Assembly (NCBI GenBank): GCA_030682375.1
Contig: JAUXOL010000013.1
Coordinates: 124,001 to 188,000, forward strand
Source of the DNA: Gallionella sp.
GTDB taxonomy: Bacteria > Pseudomonadota > Gammaproteobacteria > Burkholderiales > Gallionellaceae
Length of the DNA: 64,000 nucleotides
Direction: 5' to 3'
The position numbers and the translations under genes were made by a program. A model generated the notes under the pieces. It was not told the origin of the DNA. It saw only the letters and a program-made list of their open reading frames with translations, and ran no database searches. Positions 1 through 8,820 of the stretch are shown piece by piece (the stretch's first letter is position 1; each line of letters opens with the position of its first letter).

Positions 1-186
1 CATGCATTCGGCCAGCACCGCCTCGGCGGCCTCCGCGTAAGCCAACGCGTCGCTCTCGTATCGCCCGCCGTCAGCAGCCACCGCGGGCGCAGGCCGAACG
101 ACGATGCCGTGCAGTACTCTCCCCGAAGACAGCAGACCTGCCTTGATCGAGGTCGAGCCGAGATCGAGCGCGATGGCCGCCGTCAT
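1..186 (-). CDS. FGGY-family carbohydrate kinase, N-terminal part (cut by window edge)
   Basis: Reading the minus strand from 186 gives 62 codons with no stop up to the window edge. The protein begins MTAAIALDLGSTSIKAG, the phosphate-1 loop of the sugar/glycerol kinase (FGGY) ATPase fold, with the Asp at residue 8 and the GSTSIK turn. FGGY kinases phosphorylate glycerol or sugars with ATP. The ATG overlaps the glpD stop as ATGA, so it is translationally coupled to glycerol-3-phosphate dehydrogenase. By position a glycerol kinase is the natural guess, but the N-terminus is not diagnostic of GlpK and other FGGY substrates remain possible. Family assignment is fairly sure, substrate is not. Confidence 0.75.
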   Translation of the reverse strand, partial: MTAAIALDLGSTSIKAGLLSSGRVLHGIVVRPAPAVAADGGRYESDALAYAEAAEAVLAECM

Positions 187-1772
187 CAAATCCGTTCGCC
201 CTGAGCCAGGGCTAAGGGCCGACATGCATCTATCTCCTGCGCGACCCGGGTCTCGTGCCATCCCAGCACCGGCGCGACCAGCTCGGCCAAGCGACGCAAA
301 TCATTCTCGTCGAGCCGCGCAAGGATCTGCAGCGGCATCCGGCGACGCAACAGATCGGACAGATGCATCGGCATCTCCTCGCCGGCGCAGAACAGCAGAT
401 CGGCCAGGATGAACGGCAGGTCGGGGACGATGCGCTGCGCCAATTCCGGCCTCTGTTCGATTAGCGCAAACACCTGCTCGCAGCGCACACCATGACGGCG
501 CAACAGCCACTGTGCGCTGTCGGCGTCGATACATAGGCGCAGCGCACGCGCAACGCCCTGCTCCATCCAGCCCAGAAAATCCTGCTGAGGCTTCCACGGT
601 AGATCGCACTCGCCACTGGTACAAGGCCGGGCGACACCAAGCGCCGCGCACACCGCATCGACGATGCTGCACGCATCCTCGCGCGCCGAGGTGAGCTTGC
701 CGCCGATGGAGCAATGCAGGCCGCTATCCAGCGTCTTCAGCTCCCAGTCCCGGCTGAGCGCCGAAGGCGACATGTCTTCGTCCTGTTTCATCACGCGCAG
801 CCCGGCGTAACTGCCGATCACATCCTGCCTGCGCCACGCCGTCTTAAGATACCGGTTCGCTGCCTCCAGCAAATAGTCCACATCGCCATCCTCGACGACC
901 GCATGGCCGGGCTTGCCGAGATAATCGGTGTCGGTCGTGCCGAGCAGCGTGCGGCCATACCACGGGATCACGAAAAACACGCGCCCATCCGACTTCGCCG
1001 TCAGCAGGATCGCCTCGTTCGCAGCCAACCCCGGCATCACCAGATGCACTCCTTTGGTCAACCGGCACCATGCGCGTCCGACATCGTCTGAGGCGAGCCA
1101 CTGTCCGGCGGCGCTGACGCATTGCCGGGCGCGCAACCACACCGCAGCACCGTTCACCTCGTCCTGCACGGTCGCACCGCACACCCGCCCGCCCTCTTCG
1201 TTCCAGTCGATGAGGCGCGCATAGTTCACACACACCGCGCCATGCGCGACCGCACCAGCGACCAGCTCCAGCACCAGACGCGCATCGTCGGTCTGCGCAT
1301 CGCCATAGGTGTAGCCGCCTCTCAAGGTCTCATCGTCGAGATAAGGAAAGTGTTCGGCGAAATGCGCGCAATCGAAGCGGCGATGCCGCATCTGTTCGTC
1401 CGGAAAACCAGCCAACATGTCGTACAGCATCAACCCGGCCTTCAGCTTCAACAATCCGTTGCGACTGTCCTCGTACACCGGCACACCGAAGCGCAACGGC
1501 CACACCCGATGCGGCGCGATGCGCAGCAGACGCTGCCGTTCCGCGAGCGCCTTCTTCACCAGCTTGAAATCGTAAGTCTCCAGATAGCGCAATCCGCCGT
1601 GGATCAGCTTGCTCGATGCGGAAGAAGTCGCCCCCGCCCAGTCGCCCTGCTCCACCAGCGCGACCTTCAGACCTCTCAGCGCCGCGTCGTACGCCGTCCA
1701 CGCACCGTAGATGCCGCCGCCACAAACCAGCAGATCAAAGTCGTCCTGCAATGCCGCAAAATCGCGCTTCAT
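186..1772 (-). CDS. glpD: Aerobic glycerol-3-phosphate dehydrogenase (FAD)
   Basis: 528 residues, the usual length for GlpD. It oxidises sn-glycerol 3-phosphate to dihydroxyacetone phosphate and passes electrons to quinone at the inner membrane. The N-terminus carries the FAD dinucleotide-binding motif VCGGGIYGAWTAYDAALRG, followed by the family signature SSKLIHGGLRYLE around residues 53-65. The start is supported by AGGAGGG seven bases upstream of the ATG. It lies between a glycerophosphodiesterase gene and an FGGY kinase gene, each joined by a four-base ATGA overlap, so the three form one operon for feeding glycerophosphodiesters and glycerol into lower glycolysis. Nothing is missing or broken. 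Confidence 0.95.
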   Translation of the reverse strand: MKRDFAALQDDFDLLVCGGGIYGAWTAYDAALRGLKVALVEQGDWAGATSSASSKLIHGGLRYLETYDFKLVKKALAERQRLLRIAPHRVWPLRFGVPVYEDSRNGLLKLKAGLMLYDMLAGFPDEQMRHRRFDCAHFAEHFPYLDDETLRGGYTYGDAQTDDARLVLELVAGAVAHGAVCVNYARLIDWNEEGGRVCGATVQDEVNGAAVWLRARQCVSAAGQWLASDDVGRAWCRLTKGVHLVMPGLAANEAILLTAKSDGRVFFVIPWYGRTLLGTTDTDYLGKPGHAVVEDGDVDYLLEAANRYLKTAWRRQDVIGSYAGLRVMKQDEDMSPSALSRDWELKTLDSGLHCSIGGKLTSAREDACSIVDAVCAALGVARPCTSGECDLPWKPQQDFLGWMEQGVARALRLCIDADSAQWLLRRHGVRCEQVFALIEQRPELAQRIVPDLPFILADLLFCAGEEMPMHLSDLLRRRMPLQILARLDENDLRRLAELVAPVLGWHETRVAQEIDACRPLALAQGERI

Positions 1773-2518
1773 ACATCCCTCCTCTGCAAGGCCTTCTGCG
1801 GCACGTCGCTAATCAGGATATCCACGCCCAGATCGAGCGCACGATCTATCTGTTCATCGCTATTGCAGGTATAGACCGCGATGCGCTTGCCGCGCTCGCG
1901 CACCGCGCCAACCATAGACTCGTCCAACGTGGCGATGTGCACACACAGGCCATGCAGGAAAGGCTGCGCGTCCAGCACCTCGCGCGCGAAGGCCGCATCG
2001 TGCTCAGGCTCCAGATTGAACACCAGCGGAAATTGCGGATCGACGCGATGCGCATAGACCAGACTGCCAAGATCGAACGACGACACCAGCACCCGATCCC
2101 CGTCCGGCGCACCGACCAGTTCCAGCGTCTGCCTGACCTTGGCTTCGTGCCATTCGACCGGCTCCCAGTCGCGATTCTTGATCTCCAGCAGCAGGCGGCA
2201 GCGCGTGCGGTAGACATCGAGGAATTCGCGCAGCGTGGTTATGCCTTCTTTCGTCGCGCCGCCGAAATGCGCAGCAAAATCCATCGCCCGCAGTTCGGCA
2301 TGACCGAAGTCGTCGATGCGCTTGTCCTTCATACCGAGCCTGTCGAGAAAACGGTCGTGCCACAGCACCGCGACGCCGTCGCGCGTGAGCTGGATGTCGG
2401 TCTCTATGCCGTCGATGGGATACGCGAGCGCCCGGTCGAATGCAGCGCGCGTATTCTCCGCCGCCTCCCGGTTCGCGCCGCGATGAGCGAATATATGGGT
2501 CTGTCTGGAACGATTCAT
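1769..2518 (-). CDS. Glycerophosphodiester phosphodiesterase (GDPD family)
   Basis: 249 residues from the ATG at 2518. Longer in-frame starts exist back to 2653, but the conserved domain begins right after this ATG (residues 8-13 are IFAHRG). GDPD enzymes hydrolyse glycerophosphodiesters to glycerol 3-phosphate and an alcohol. Visible hallmarks are the HRG motif with the catalytic His, the ENT and IETDIQLTRDG metal-binding stretch, and the W.HD motif that follows. It resembles cytoplasmic UgpQ in size and in having no signal peptide. Its stop overlaps the glpD start (ATGA), so its product glycerol 3-phosphate is the substrate of the next enzyme in the operon. It is divergent from the DUF3293 gene starting at 2655. 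Confidence 0.88.
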   Translation of the reverse strand: MNRSRQTHIFAHRGANREAAENTRAAFDRALAYPIDGIETDIQLTRDGVAVLWHDRFLDRLGMKDKRIDDFGHAELRAMDFAAHFGGATKEGITTLREFLDVYRTRCRLLLEIKNRDWEPVEWHEAKVRQTLELVGAPDGDRVLVSSFDLGSLVYAHRVDPQFPLVFNLEPEHDAAFAREVLDAQPFLHGLCVHIATLDESMVGAVRERGKRIAVYTCNSDEQIDRALDLGVDILISDVPQKALQRRDV

Positions 2519-2654
2519 ATCCGGCTTCTTAATTGCAGGAGCGCACACCTTAGCAGGAATGCCTGCCGCTGCAATATCCGGATCGAACCGGCTTGCGTTA
2601 CGCATCTTTCCCTGTCGCCGTAAAATACAGGGCCACCCATCTCCATCGTTCAAT

Positions 2655-3074
2655 ATGTCAGAGATCGATTCTTCGACCGTCCAGGCCTATCTGGAAACCG
2701 ACTATTGCGTGGCTGCTGCCGCTCCGTTCGTATTAAAGGTGGGAGCTGCCAGCGCAGCGCTGGCGTCGCTCTATCGAAAGCATCGCACGGACTGCTGCGC
2801 CTTCATCACCGCCTGCAATCCTTACAGCCGCATCGTCGGCGACCAAGAAAATGCCGAACGACAGGCAGAGCTTGCGCGGGAATTGAACCAACTCGGGCTG
2901 ACCTTCTTCGATGGCGTCGGACGGCATCCAGCGGGAGGCTGGCCGGAGGAGCCCGGCTATCTGGTATTGGGACTGTCGCTAGCCGCCGCGAAGGCGCTGG
3001 GCGAGAAGCATCGACAGAACGCGATCGTCTGGTGCGGGCCGGGGGCGATGCCGGAATTGATCCTGCTCAGGTGA
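2655..3074 (+). CDS. DUF3293 domain protein
   Basis: 139 residues from the ATG at 2655. The sequence shows features I associate with DUF3293: an early hydrophobic-aromatic strand, FITACNPYS in the middle, and a C-terminal segment NAIVWCGPGAMPELILL. No function is established for the family. It is small, soluble and probably cytoplasmic. It is divergent from the glycerophosphodiesterase gene and followed 60 bases later by a GGDEF protein, with no evidence of functional linkage to either. An upstream in-frame ATG at 2559 would overlap the divergent gene and has no conserved residues, so the 2655 start is preferred. Confidence 0.7.
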   Translation: MSEIDSSTVQAYLETDYCVAAAAPFVLKVGAASAALASLYRKHRTDCCAFITACNPYSRIVGDQENAERQAELARELNQLGLTFFDGVGRHPAGGWPEEPGYLVLGLSLAAAKALGEKHRQNAIVWCGPGAMPELILLR

Positions 3075-3134
3075 GCGACAAATTCTGCGCTCGACATCCC
3101 TAAAGAATTCGACCCGACGGCCGAAAACCCCGTA

Positions 3135-4349
3135 ATGAGCGGCCATCTCCAATCCGAGAACTATTCCCTGCGGCAGCAGCTTGAAAGCCTGCTGAACGAA
3201 GCGCGGCGCAACGAAAGCAAGATGCGCCGCTTCGACCAGCTCCAGCGCCAACTGATAGGCGCGGACTCGCTGCCGGAACTGATCCGCCTGCTGCTCTCCG
3301 AATACAAGCTCGCGTTCGGCGTGGAGTTCGTGGCTCTCGCACTGGTCGATCACGAATACGAAATCGCCCGGATACTGGAGAGAGAATGCGACAAGACGGA
3401 ATGCGGCGGACTGACGCTGCATTCCTCGACCACCCCGCTGGAAGCGCTGTACCGCGACAAGCAGGGGCCAAACTTGGGCGCTTTCGATGCCATAGCCCAT
3501 CAATCGCTGTTCGCTACCGCACCGGGTGTGATCGCCTCGGTCGCGCTGCTGCCACTGATGCGCCACGGCGAACTGATCGGCAGCCTGCATTTCGGCAGCG
3601 CCGACCCCGGCCGTTATGTCGCCGATTGCGGGACGGACTTCCTCGAACGTCTGACCGAGATCATCGCGGTCTGCCTGGAGAACGCACTGTCGCAGGAACG
3701 GCTGAAACTGCTGGGACTGACTGACGCACTGACCGGCGTGCAGAACCGCCGCTACTTCGACCACCGCTGCCAGATAGAAGTCAGCCAGGCGCGCCGCCAC
3801 CGGCATCCGCTGGCCTGCCTGCTGCTCGACCTCGACAAGTTCAAGCGCATCAACGACACCTACGGCCACCAGACAGGCGACGAGGTGCTGATGAGCGCGG
3901 CCAGAGTCATCCAGACCCAGCTGCGGGTGGGCGATACGCTGGCCCGCTTCGGCGGCGAGGAGTTCATCGTACTGCTGCCGCAGACCGACATGCACCACGC
4001 CATCCAGATCGCCGAACGGATACGCCGCTGCATCGAGGAGGAAGAAATAAGGACACCGACGGGGCAGGCGCTCAGCCTGACGATATCGATAGGGCTATCC
4101 CTGCTGCCCACCGCAGACGCCGCCGCGGAATCTCAGGCACTGGCCGACCGCATGCTCGCAATTGCTGACAAGGCGCTCTATCGTGCCAAGCATGAAGGCC
4201 GCAATCGCGTGGTGTGCGCCGAGCGCCAACCGACCGCCCCCGATGACCGGATGTCCGCATTCTCGCCTGCACAATGGCTGAAGAGCCTACGGAAAGCGGT
4301 ACTCGCTACGTTGAATCTCCTGAAGCGCACTTTGGCGCTGTCGAAATAA
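3135..4349 (+). CDS. Diguanylate cyclase with N-terminal GAF/DUF484-like sensor
   Basis: 404 residues. Residues 1-45 look like a coiled coil, about 45-190 resemble a GAF/DUF484-type sensory domain, and about 195-365 form a GGDEF domain. The active-site loop is GGEEF at residues 273-277. The upstream inhibitory site RxxD is present as RVGD at 264-267, with the family's five-residue spacing, so product feedback inhibition is likely. The protein should make cyclic di-GMP from two GTP. No transmembrane segment is visible, so the sensor is cytoplasmic. The last roughly 35 residues after the cyclase domain are basic and unlike the family core. The ligand cannot be inferred. The start has no strong Shine-Dalgarno sequence. 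Confidence 0.88.
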   Translation: MSGHLQSENYSLRQQLESLLNEARRNESKMRRFDQLQRQLIGADSLPELIRLLLSEYKLAFGVEFVALALVDHEYEIARILERECDKTECGGLTLHSSTTPLEALYRDKQGPNLGAFDAIAHQSLFATAPGVIASVALLPLMRHGELIGSLHFGSADPGRYVADCGTDFLERLTEIIAVCLENALSQERLKLLGLTDALTGVQNRRYFDHRCQIEVSQARRHRHPLACLLLDLDKFKRINDTYGHQTGDEVLMSAARVIQTQLRVGDTLARFGGEEFIVLLPQTDMHHAIQIAERIRRCIEEEEIRTPTGQALSLTISIGLSLLPTADAAAESQALADRMLAIADKALYRAKHEGRNRVVCAERQPTAPDDRMSAFSPAQWLKSLRKAVLATLNLLKRTLALSK

Positions 4350-4368
4350 CACCCTGTATCCGAACCTG

Positions 4369-4500
4369 CTACGCGCCCCGATCGCCAAGCGATCTGAGCG
4401 CCGCATAGAACTCGACCGGCGGAATCTCGATGCCATCGCAAAAGAAGTGGAACGGATAAGCCCGATACAGATGTCCGTTGATTGTGTAAGCCGTGCTCAT
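4369..4500 (-). CDS. Small protein, 43 residues, unknown
   Basis: A 44-codon frame reads from ATG at 4500 to TAG at 4369 on the minus strand. It is preceded by a near-perfect ribosome binding site, AGGAGG with five bases to the ATG. The peptide starts MSTAYTINGHLYRAYPFHFF and ends in a short helical stretch with LRSLGDRGA. It is rich in aromatics in its first half and has no membrane segment. It lies convergent to the GGDEF gene ending at 4349, in an otherwise empty 300-base gap. I do not recognise it. The strong ribosome binding site is the main reason to believe it is translated. Confidence 0.5.
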   Translation of the reverse strand: MSTAYTINGHLYRAYPFHFFCDGIEIPPVEFYAALRSLGDRGA

Positions 4501-4651
4501 GATGGCCTCCTGCGTATTCTGTCCCGGAGCATTTGCGACTCTGTCAGATATTGCGCAATGCCCCCTGTGATGAAGATATCGGCATATTCCGGTGCCGGTT
4601 TAACCCGGCTGTCGGCCGCTTGTCATCAAAGACTCCACAAAAACGAGGGGA

Positions 4652-5857
4652 TCACGACAGGCTATCGATGAACCGTTTCATCGATACCTTGAGCGCGGCG
4701 AAGTTCGGGTTGTACATCAGGCGCCGCAATACCCCAGCCTGGAGATTGGCCGCGGTGATCTCGCCCTGCAGCACGCCCGCCTCCCCCTTGTTGCAGGCCT
4801 CGTATTTTTCGATGTCGCCGGGATAGTAGTGTATGCAATTGGCATATACGCCCGCCGCGCCATAGTAGGCATCCTCCGGCGGCAACACGATGGCGGTATG
4901 TGCCGAACTCAATATCCCCAGTTCCGGGAATGCGCTGTTCACCAGCTCCAACTTTTCCGCAGGAAAGCCGGACGGCGGCTTACCAGTATCGCTGGTGTAC
5001 AGCAGCAACCTGCCGGATGGATGACGAGCGTGCGCCATGAATTCCAGCGTCGCCTGCGCGCTGGCGGTGACATCCTCCCGACTGGCAACGGCGAACACCG
5101 GAACATCCATCTCGCGCTGACGCAACAACAGTTTCAGTTCCTGCGTCAGCGCATGCATCTGGGCTGCGGCATTCCTGGGTAACGACTCGTACTTGTAACG
5201 ATTATTGTCCTGTTTGATATCCACCCACGCAGCCCGCGGCATCAGCCAACTGTACAGCCGGTGCAGGTTTGCCCAGCGGGCACGGGGATCGATCTCCAGT
5301 GCGGGCGAGAACAGGAACAGCCCGCGTACGCGGCTGTCGCACAGGCTCTGGCGGATGCTCAATGCGGCACCGGCCGAAAACCCGGCCAGATAGACCTCGT
5401 CGACCTCCTCCGCCAGCCGGTCGGTGCCGTACGCCACCGCCTTCGCCCATTCCTGCCGACGCACGTCCAGAAGGTCTCCGGGCCGGGTGCCGTGTCCCGG
5501 CAACAGCATCGCCATGACCCGAAAACCGTTCTGCGTATAGAACTCGGCTAGCGGCCGCATGAAATAAGGCGAATCGGTCAGCCCATGGGTCAGCAGCACG
5601 CCGCGGCGGTAGCGCTTGCGCGCTCCCCGACAGTCATCTCCGATAGGATGCAGTTCGAACGGCGCGTTCCCGGCGACGATCTTCTCAGCGTCGGCGGCTC
5701 CGGCATGCACGCGCCGCAGCATCGCCGTCGTGCGCCGCACATATTCGTCGAACGCCAGCCCGCCTCCGGCGAAACGGGAATTCTCGCCGGACCGGAGATG
5801 TCTCGCCTCCAGCCGCGCTTCGTATCCGCTCATCCCCTTCGTCTTCATGGCGGACAT
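4652..5857 (-). CDS. Alpha/beta hydrolase
   Basis: 401 residues with an alpha/beta hydrolase fold. Visible elements are the oxyanion-hole strand GVLLTHGLTDSPYF near residue 87, the turn LLPGHGTRPGD, and the nucleophile elbow GFSAGA near residue 160, where Ser is the likely nucleophile. The late His is probably in the SSAHTAI segment near residue 320. The N-terminal 70 residues precede the fold and have no recognised motif. No signal peptide is seen. Lipase, carboxylesterase or thioesterase activity are all possible. Three ATGs lie within the first nine codons (5857, 5848, 5833); the first is taken, and the true start may be a few residues shorter. Confidence 0.8.
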   Translation of the reverse strand: MSAMKTKGMSGYEARLEARHLRSGENSRFAGGGLAFDEYVRRTTAMLRRVHAGAADAEKIVAGNAPFELHPIGDDCRGARKRYRRGVLLTHGLTDSPYFMRPLAEFYTQNGFRVMAMLLPGHGTRPGDLLDVRRQEWAKAVAYGTDRLAEEVDEVYLAGFSAGAALSIRQSLCDSRVRGLFLFSPALEIDPRARWANLHRLYSWLMPRAAWVDIKQDNNRYKYESLPRNAAAQMHALTQELKLLLRQREMDVPVFAVASREDVTASAQATLEFMAHARHPSGRLLLYTSDTGKPPSGFPAEKLELVNSAFPELGILSSAHTAIVLPPEDAYYGAAGVYANCIHYYPGDIEKYEACNKGEAGVLQGEITAANLQAGVLRRLMYNPNFAALKVSMKRFIDSLS

Positions 5858-5929
5858 TCTACCCGCCAGCCCGCATGGAAGAGGGATCGCCGCATGCGAT
5901 AATGCCTCCGTTTTTTACCATCCACCGTC

Positions 5930-6685
5930 ATGTCCTGGTTCGTCACCAACACCATCGCCGCCCTGCTGCTGCCGCCGCTAAGCTTGTTGCTGCTGCTCGC
6001 GCTCGGCTTGTTCCTGCTGTATCGCCGCCGCAGATTCGCCTGGCCGCTGATCGCCTCCGCATTCCTGTTGTTGTGGCTCGCCGCTACGCCCTATGCCGCA
6101 GATGGCGCACTGCACCTGCTGGAAGCGCGCACCGCAACGCTAGGCAAGCAGGATGCCGACGCCATCGTGATCCTCGGCGGCGGCACTTATTTCCATGCGC
6201 CGGAATATGGCGGGCAAGATACGATCAGCGTACAAACGCTGCCGCGCCTGCGCTACGGAGCGAGGCTGCAGCGCGCAACCGGCAAGCCGATACTGGTCAC
6301 CGGCGGCAAGCCGCTGGGCAATTCGTTGTCCGAAGCACAGCAGATGAAGGACGCACTGGAACAGGATTTTCAGGTGCAGGTGCGCTGGATCGAAGACTCG
6401 TCGGACAACACCTACGAGAACGCCTACCATTCGCAGCGCATGCTGCAAGCGGACGGCATACGCCGCATCTATCTGGTGACGCATGCATGGCACATGCCCC
6501 GCGCCGCCGAGGTGTTCCGCCGCGCCGGCTTCGAAGTCGTCGAAGCGCCGATGGGCTTCACTACGCGCTATCGCACCGACCTGCGCACCTTCCTGCCTGA
6601 TGCAGACAACTTGCGCGACAGCAAGATTCTGGTGCACGAACTCATCGGGCTGCTCTGGTATCGGGTAAAGTCCATAATCTCGTAA
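5930..6685 (+). CDS. YdcF/ElyC/SanA-type DUF218 membrane protein
   Basis: 251 residues. Two N-terminal membrane helices occupy roughly residues 5-32 and 37-55, and the rest is a DUF218 domain. Recognisable motifs are DAIVILGGGTYF near residue 80, VTGGKPLGNSLSEA near 123, DSSDNTYENA near 158 and VTHAWHMPRA near 185. ElyC of this family affects envelope biogenesis and peptidoglycan assembly at low temperature in E. coli; a similar envelope role is inferred only from family membership. The start codon lacks a clear Shine-Dalgarno sequence but the membrane helix begins immediately after it. Confidence 0.85.
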   Translation: MSWFVTNTIAALLLPPLSLLLLLALGLFLLYRRRRFAWPLIASAFLLLWLAATPYAADGALHLLEARTATLGKQDADAIVILGGGTYFHAPEYGGQDTISVQTLPRLRYGARLQRATGKPILVTGGKPLGNSLSEAQQMKDALEQDFQVQVRWIEDSSDNTYENAYHSQRMLQADGIRRIYLVTHAWHMPRAAEVFRRAGFEVVEAPMGFTTRYRTDLRTFLPDADNLRDSKILVHELIGLLWYRVKSIIS

Positions 6686-6706
6686 CAACGTACTCTGGAG
6701 AAAATC

Positions 6707-7123
6707 ATGAAAGCTCGCGTCAAATGGGTAGAACAAGTCTCGTTCCTGGGCGAAACCGAAAGCGGCCATGCCGTGCTGATGGACGGCTCGCCGGCCGTCG
6801 GCGGACGCAACCTCGGCCCGCGCCCGATGGAAATGCTGCTGCTGGGTGCCGGTGGATGCACCAGCTTCGACGTGATCGCGATCCTGAAAAAGAGCCGTCA
6901 GGCAGTGTCGGACTGCTACGTGGAGATCGAAGCGGAACGCGCCGAGACCGACCCCAAGGTATTCACCAAGATACACATGCACTTCGTCGTGAAGGGCCGT
7001 GACATCAAGCCCGATGTCGTCGAGAAGGCGATCAAATTATCGGCGGAGAAATACTGCTCGGCGTCCATCATGCTGGGCGCGACTGCCGCGATGACGCATG
7101 ACTTCGAGGTGGTGCAAGAATAA
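6707..7123 (+). CDS. OsmC-like protein (YhfA type)
   Basis: 138 residues of OsmC/Ohr fold. The two family cysteines are visible: one in GAGGCTSFDV near residue 51 and one in AEKYCSAS near residue 117. The GGCTS version and the length match the YhfA subgroup, whose physiological substrate is not settled, rather than classical Ohr hydroperoxide reductase. The ATG is preceded by GGAG with suitable spacing. It follows the YdcF-type gene by 21 bases on the same strand and may be cotranscribed with it. A purine-pyrimidine repeat region lies just downstream. Confidence 0.88.
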   Translation: MKARVKWVEQVSFLGETESGHAVLMDGSPAVGGRNLGPRPMEMLLLGAGGCTSFDVIAILKKSRQAVSDCYVEIEAERAETDPKVFTKIHMHFVVKGRDIKPDVVEKAIKLSAEKYCSASIMLGATAAMTHDFEVVQE

Positions 7124-7138
7124 GGCTGGAAAGGGGGA

Positions 7139-7200
7139 AGAGAGAAGGGATCGCGCCTATGGCGCTCAAGGGTAAAACCCTTCCCCCTTATCCCTTCTCT
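7139..7200. repeat. Inverted-repeat intergenic element between convergent genes
   Basis: Purine-rich blocks AAGGGGGAAG and AGAGAAGGGAT at the left are matched by their complements CTTCCCCCTT and ATCCCTTCTCT at the right. The blocks occur in A-B-A'-B' order, so they cannot both pair in one simple hairpin. The element fills the space between the convergent OsmC-like gene and coq7 and may act as a two-way terminator. Confidence 0.5.
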
Positions 7201-7827
7201 TTAAATGCGATAAGCGGTGTGCGTCAGTACCTTCGACGTCGCCTGCATCACGAACTTCACCGGCTCGGGCAGGTCGGCCCCGCCCATGCGTTTCGCCATG
7301 TCGGAATGCTTGGTCTCGTCCACGTACATCTGTTGCACGATCGCGCGGCTCTTCTCATCGTGCGCCGGCAGCTTCTCCAGATGGCTCTGCAGGTGACCGC
7401 CGACTTGGTGCTCGGTCTCCGACAGGAAACCCAGGTTCCATTTGTCGCCCAATAAACCGGCGACTGCCCCCAGCGTCAGCGAACCGGTGTACCACAGCGG
7501 GTTGAGCAGGCTCAGATGCCCGCCCAGTTCGTGTACGCGCCTGGAGGTCCACGCCAGATGTTCGGTCTCTTCCTGCGCCGCCTGTTTCAGTTCCGCCTGC
7601 ACCGCCGGGTCGCGCGCGGTCAGCGCCTGTCCCTGATACAGCGCCTGCGCGCAGATCTCGCCGCTGTGATTGATGCGCATCAGCCCCGCCGCATGCTTGC
7701 GCTCAGCCTCGTCCAGCGGCGCGTCCGGCATATTCGCATCGGGATGCGGACGCGCGCTATGCGCCTGGCTGAACAGCGTGCGCAAGCCCTTGTCGAATTC
7801 GACGATCAAGCGATCCAGATTCAGCAT
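7201..7827 (-). CDS. coq7: 3-demethoxyubiquinol 3-hydroxylase (Coq7)
   Basis: 208 residues, a di-iron hydroxylase that carries out a late ring hydroxylation in ubiquinone synthesis at the inner membrane. The ferritin-like fold ligands are visible as E in NHSGEICAQA near residue 56, the EETEHLAW segment near residue 86, and the C-terminal VDETKHSDMA near residue 178. Coq7 replaces UbiF in many alpha- and betaproteobacteria, which agrees with the taxonomic reading. The ATG is preceded by GGAGGATGTC. A separate UbiH-family hydroxylase lies at 23717. The gene is complete. Confidence 0.94.
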   Translation of the reverse strand: MLNLDRLIVEFDKGLRTLFSQAHSARPHPDANMPDAPLDEAERKHAAGLMRINHSGEICAQALYQGQALTARDPAVQAELKQAAQEETEHLAWTSRRVHELGGHLSLLNPLWYTGSLTLGAVAGLLGDKWNLGFLSETEHQVGGHLQSHLEKLPAHDEKSRAIVQQMYVDETKHSDMAKRMGGADLPEPVKFVMQATSKVLTHTAYRI

Positions 7828-7841
7828 GACATCCTCCCCCT

Positions 7842-7917
7842 GCAGGGGCGTGATTCATCACGCCCTGATTTATTGCTACACCGGAAAAATGGGCGCGATG
7901 AATCGCGCCCCTACGCA
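7842..7917. repeat. REP-like pair of palindromes
   Basis: Two related palindromes in opposite halves of the gap: GGGGCGTGATTCATCACGCCC and GGGCGCGATGAATCGCGCCC, each centred on a TTCA or TGAA core. The second is followed by CCTAC. This paired layout is typical of dispersed REP-type elements in proteobacteria. They lie between coq7 and trpC. Confidence 0.6.
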
Positions 7918-7926
7918 AAAATATCC

Positions 7927-8730
7927 CTACGCAAACACCTTGGCCAATTCTACACCCGGCTCTTCCGCACGCATGAACGCCTCGCCAACCAGGAAGCTAT
8001 GCACGTCGTGGTCGCGCATCAGCTTCACGTCTTCCGCAGTGAAGATGCCGCTCTCGGTGACGACGATGCGCCCCTCGCCCCTATCGGATGCGGCGATGCG
8101 CGGCAGCAAGCCCAGCGTGGTCTGCAGCGTGACGTCGAAGGTGCGCAGGTTGCGGTTGTTGATACCGATCAACGGCGTCGCCAGCTTGAGCGCAGAATCC
8201 AGTTCGCGCACGTTATGCACCTCGACCAGCACTGTCATGCCGAGTTGATGCGCCAGTGCCTCCAGCTTGCGCATCTGGCCCAGCGTCAGCGCCGCGGCGA
8301 TCAGCAGGATCGCATCCGCCCCCATCGCCCGCGCCTGCCAGACCTGGTATTCGTCGATCATGAAATCCTTGCGCAGCACCGGCAGTTTGCACGCCGCGCG
8401 CGCCTGCTGCAGATATTCCGCGCTGCCCTGGAAAAACTGCTCGTCGGTCAGCACCGACAGACAGGCCGCACCGTGCCGCTCATAGCTCTGCGCGATCTCG
8501 GCCGGACGAAAGTCCTCGCGGATCACGCCCTTGCTCGGGCTGGCCTTCTTGATCTCGGCGATCACCGCGGGGCGACCGGCGGCGATCTTGTCGCGTATCG
8601 CCCCGACGAAATCGCGCGCGGCCGGCATCTGCTCGACTTCGGCGCGCAACTGCGGGAACGGTTTGACGGGTTTTGCGGCGGCGACTTCCTGAGCCTTCAC
8701 CGCGAGTATCTTTTTGAGGATATCGGACAT
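7927..8730 (-). CDS. trpC: Indole-3-glycerol phosphate synthase
   Basis: 267 residues, the usual length of a monofunctional TrpC. It closes the indole ring of carboxyphenylaminodeoxyribulose phosphate in tryptophan synthesis. Family motifs are visible in order: [11 protein letters not shown] with the catalytic Lys near residue 60, [12 protein letters not shown] near 92, [13 protein letters not shown] near 117, [21 protein letters not shown] near 187 and VTESGI near 222. It stands apart from other trp genes in this window, bounded by a REP-like pair and by divergent proA. The start has a weak ribosome binding site. Confidence 0.95.
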   Translation of the reverse strand: MSDILKKILAVKAQEVAAAKPVKPFPQLRAEVEQMPAARDFVGAIRDKIAAGRPAVIAEIKKASPSKGVIREDFRPAEIAQSYERHGAACLSVLTDEQFFQGSAEYLQQARAACKLPVLRKDFMIDEYQVWQARAMGADAILLIAAALTLGQMRKLEALAHQLGMTVLVEVHNVRELDSALKLATPLIGINNRNLRTFDVTLQTTLGLLPRIAASDRGEGRIVVTESGIFTAEDVKLMRDHDVHSFLVGEAFMRAEEPGVELAKVFA

Positions 8731-8820
8731 GCAGCACCTGCTTTAACTAAGGGGCGCATTCTACCGCATGCCGGATGCTAAAATGCGCCCCTGCTCCACT
8801 TCGATGGCAAGAGACATAAG

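Noticed and set aside
4447-4671. 74-codon plus-strand frame
   Set aside because: No ribosome binding site and no motif; it overlaps the better-supported 43-residue gene on the other strand and the alpha/beta hydrolase end.
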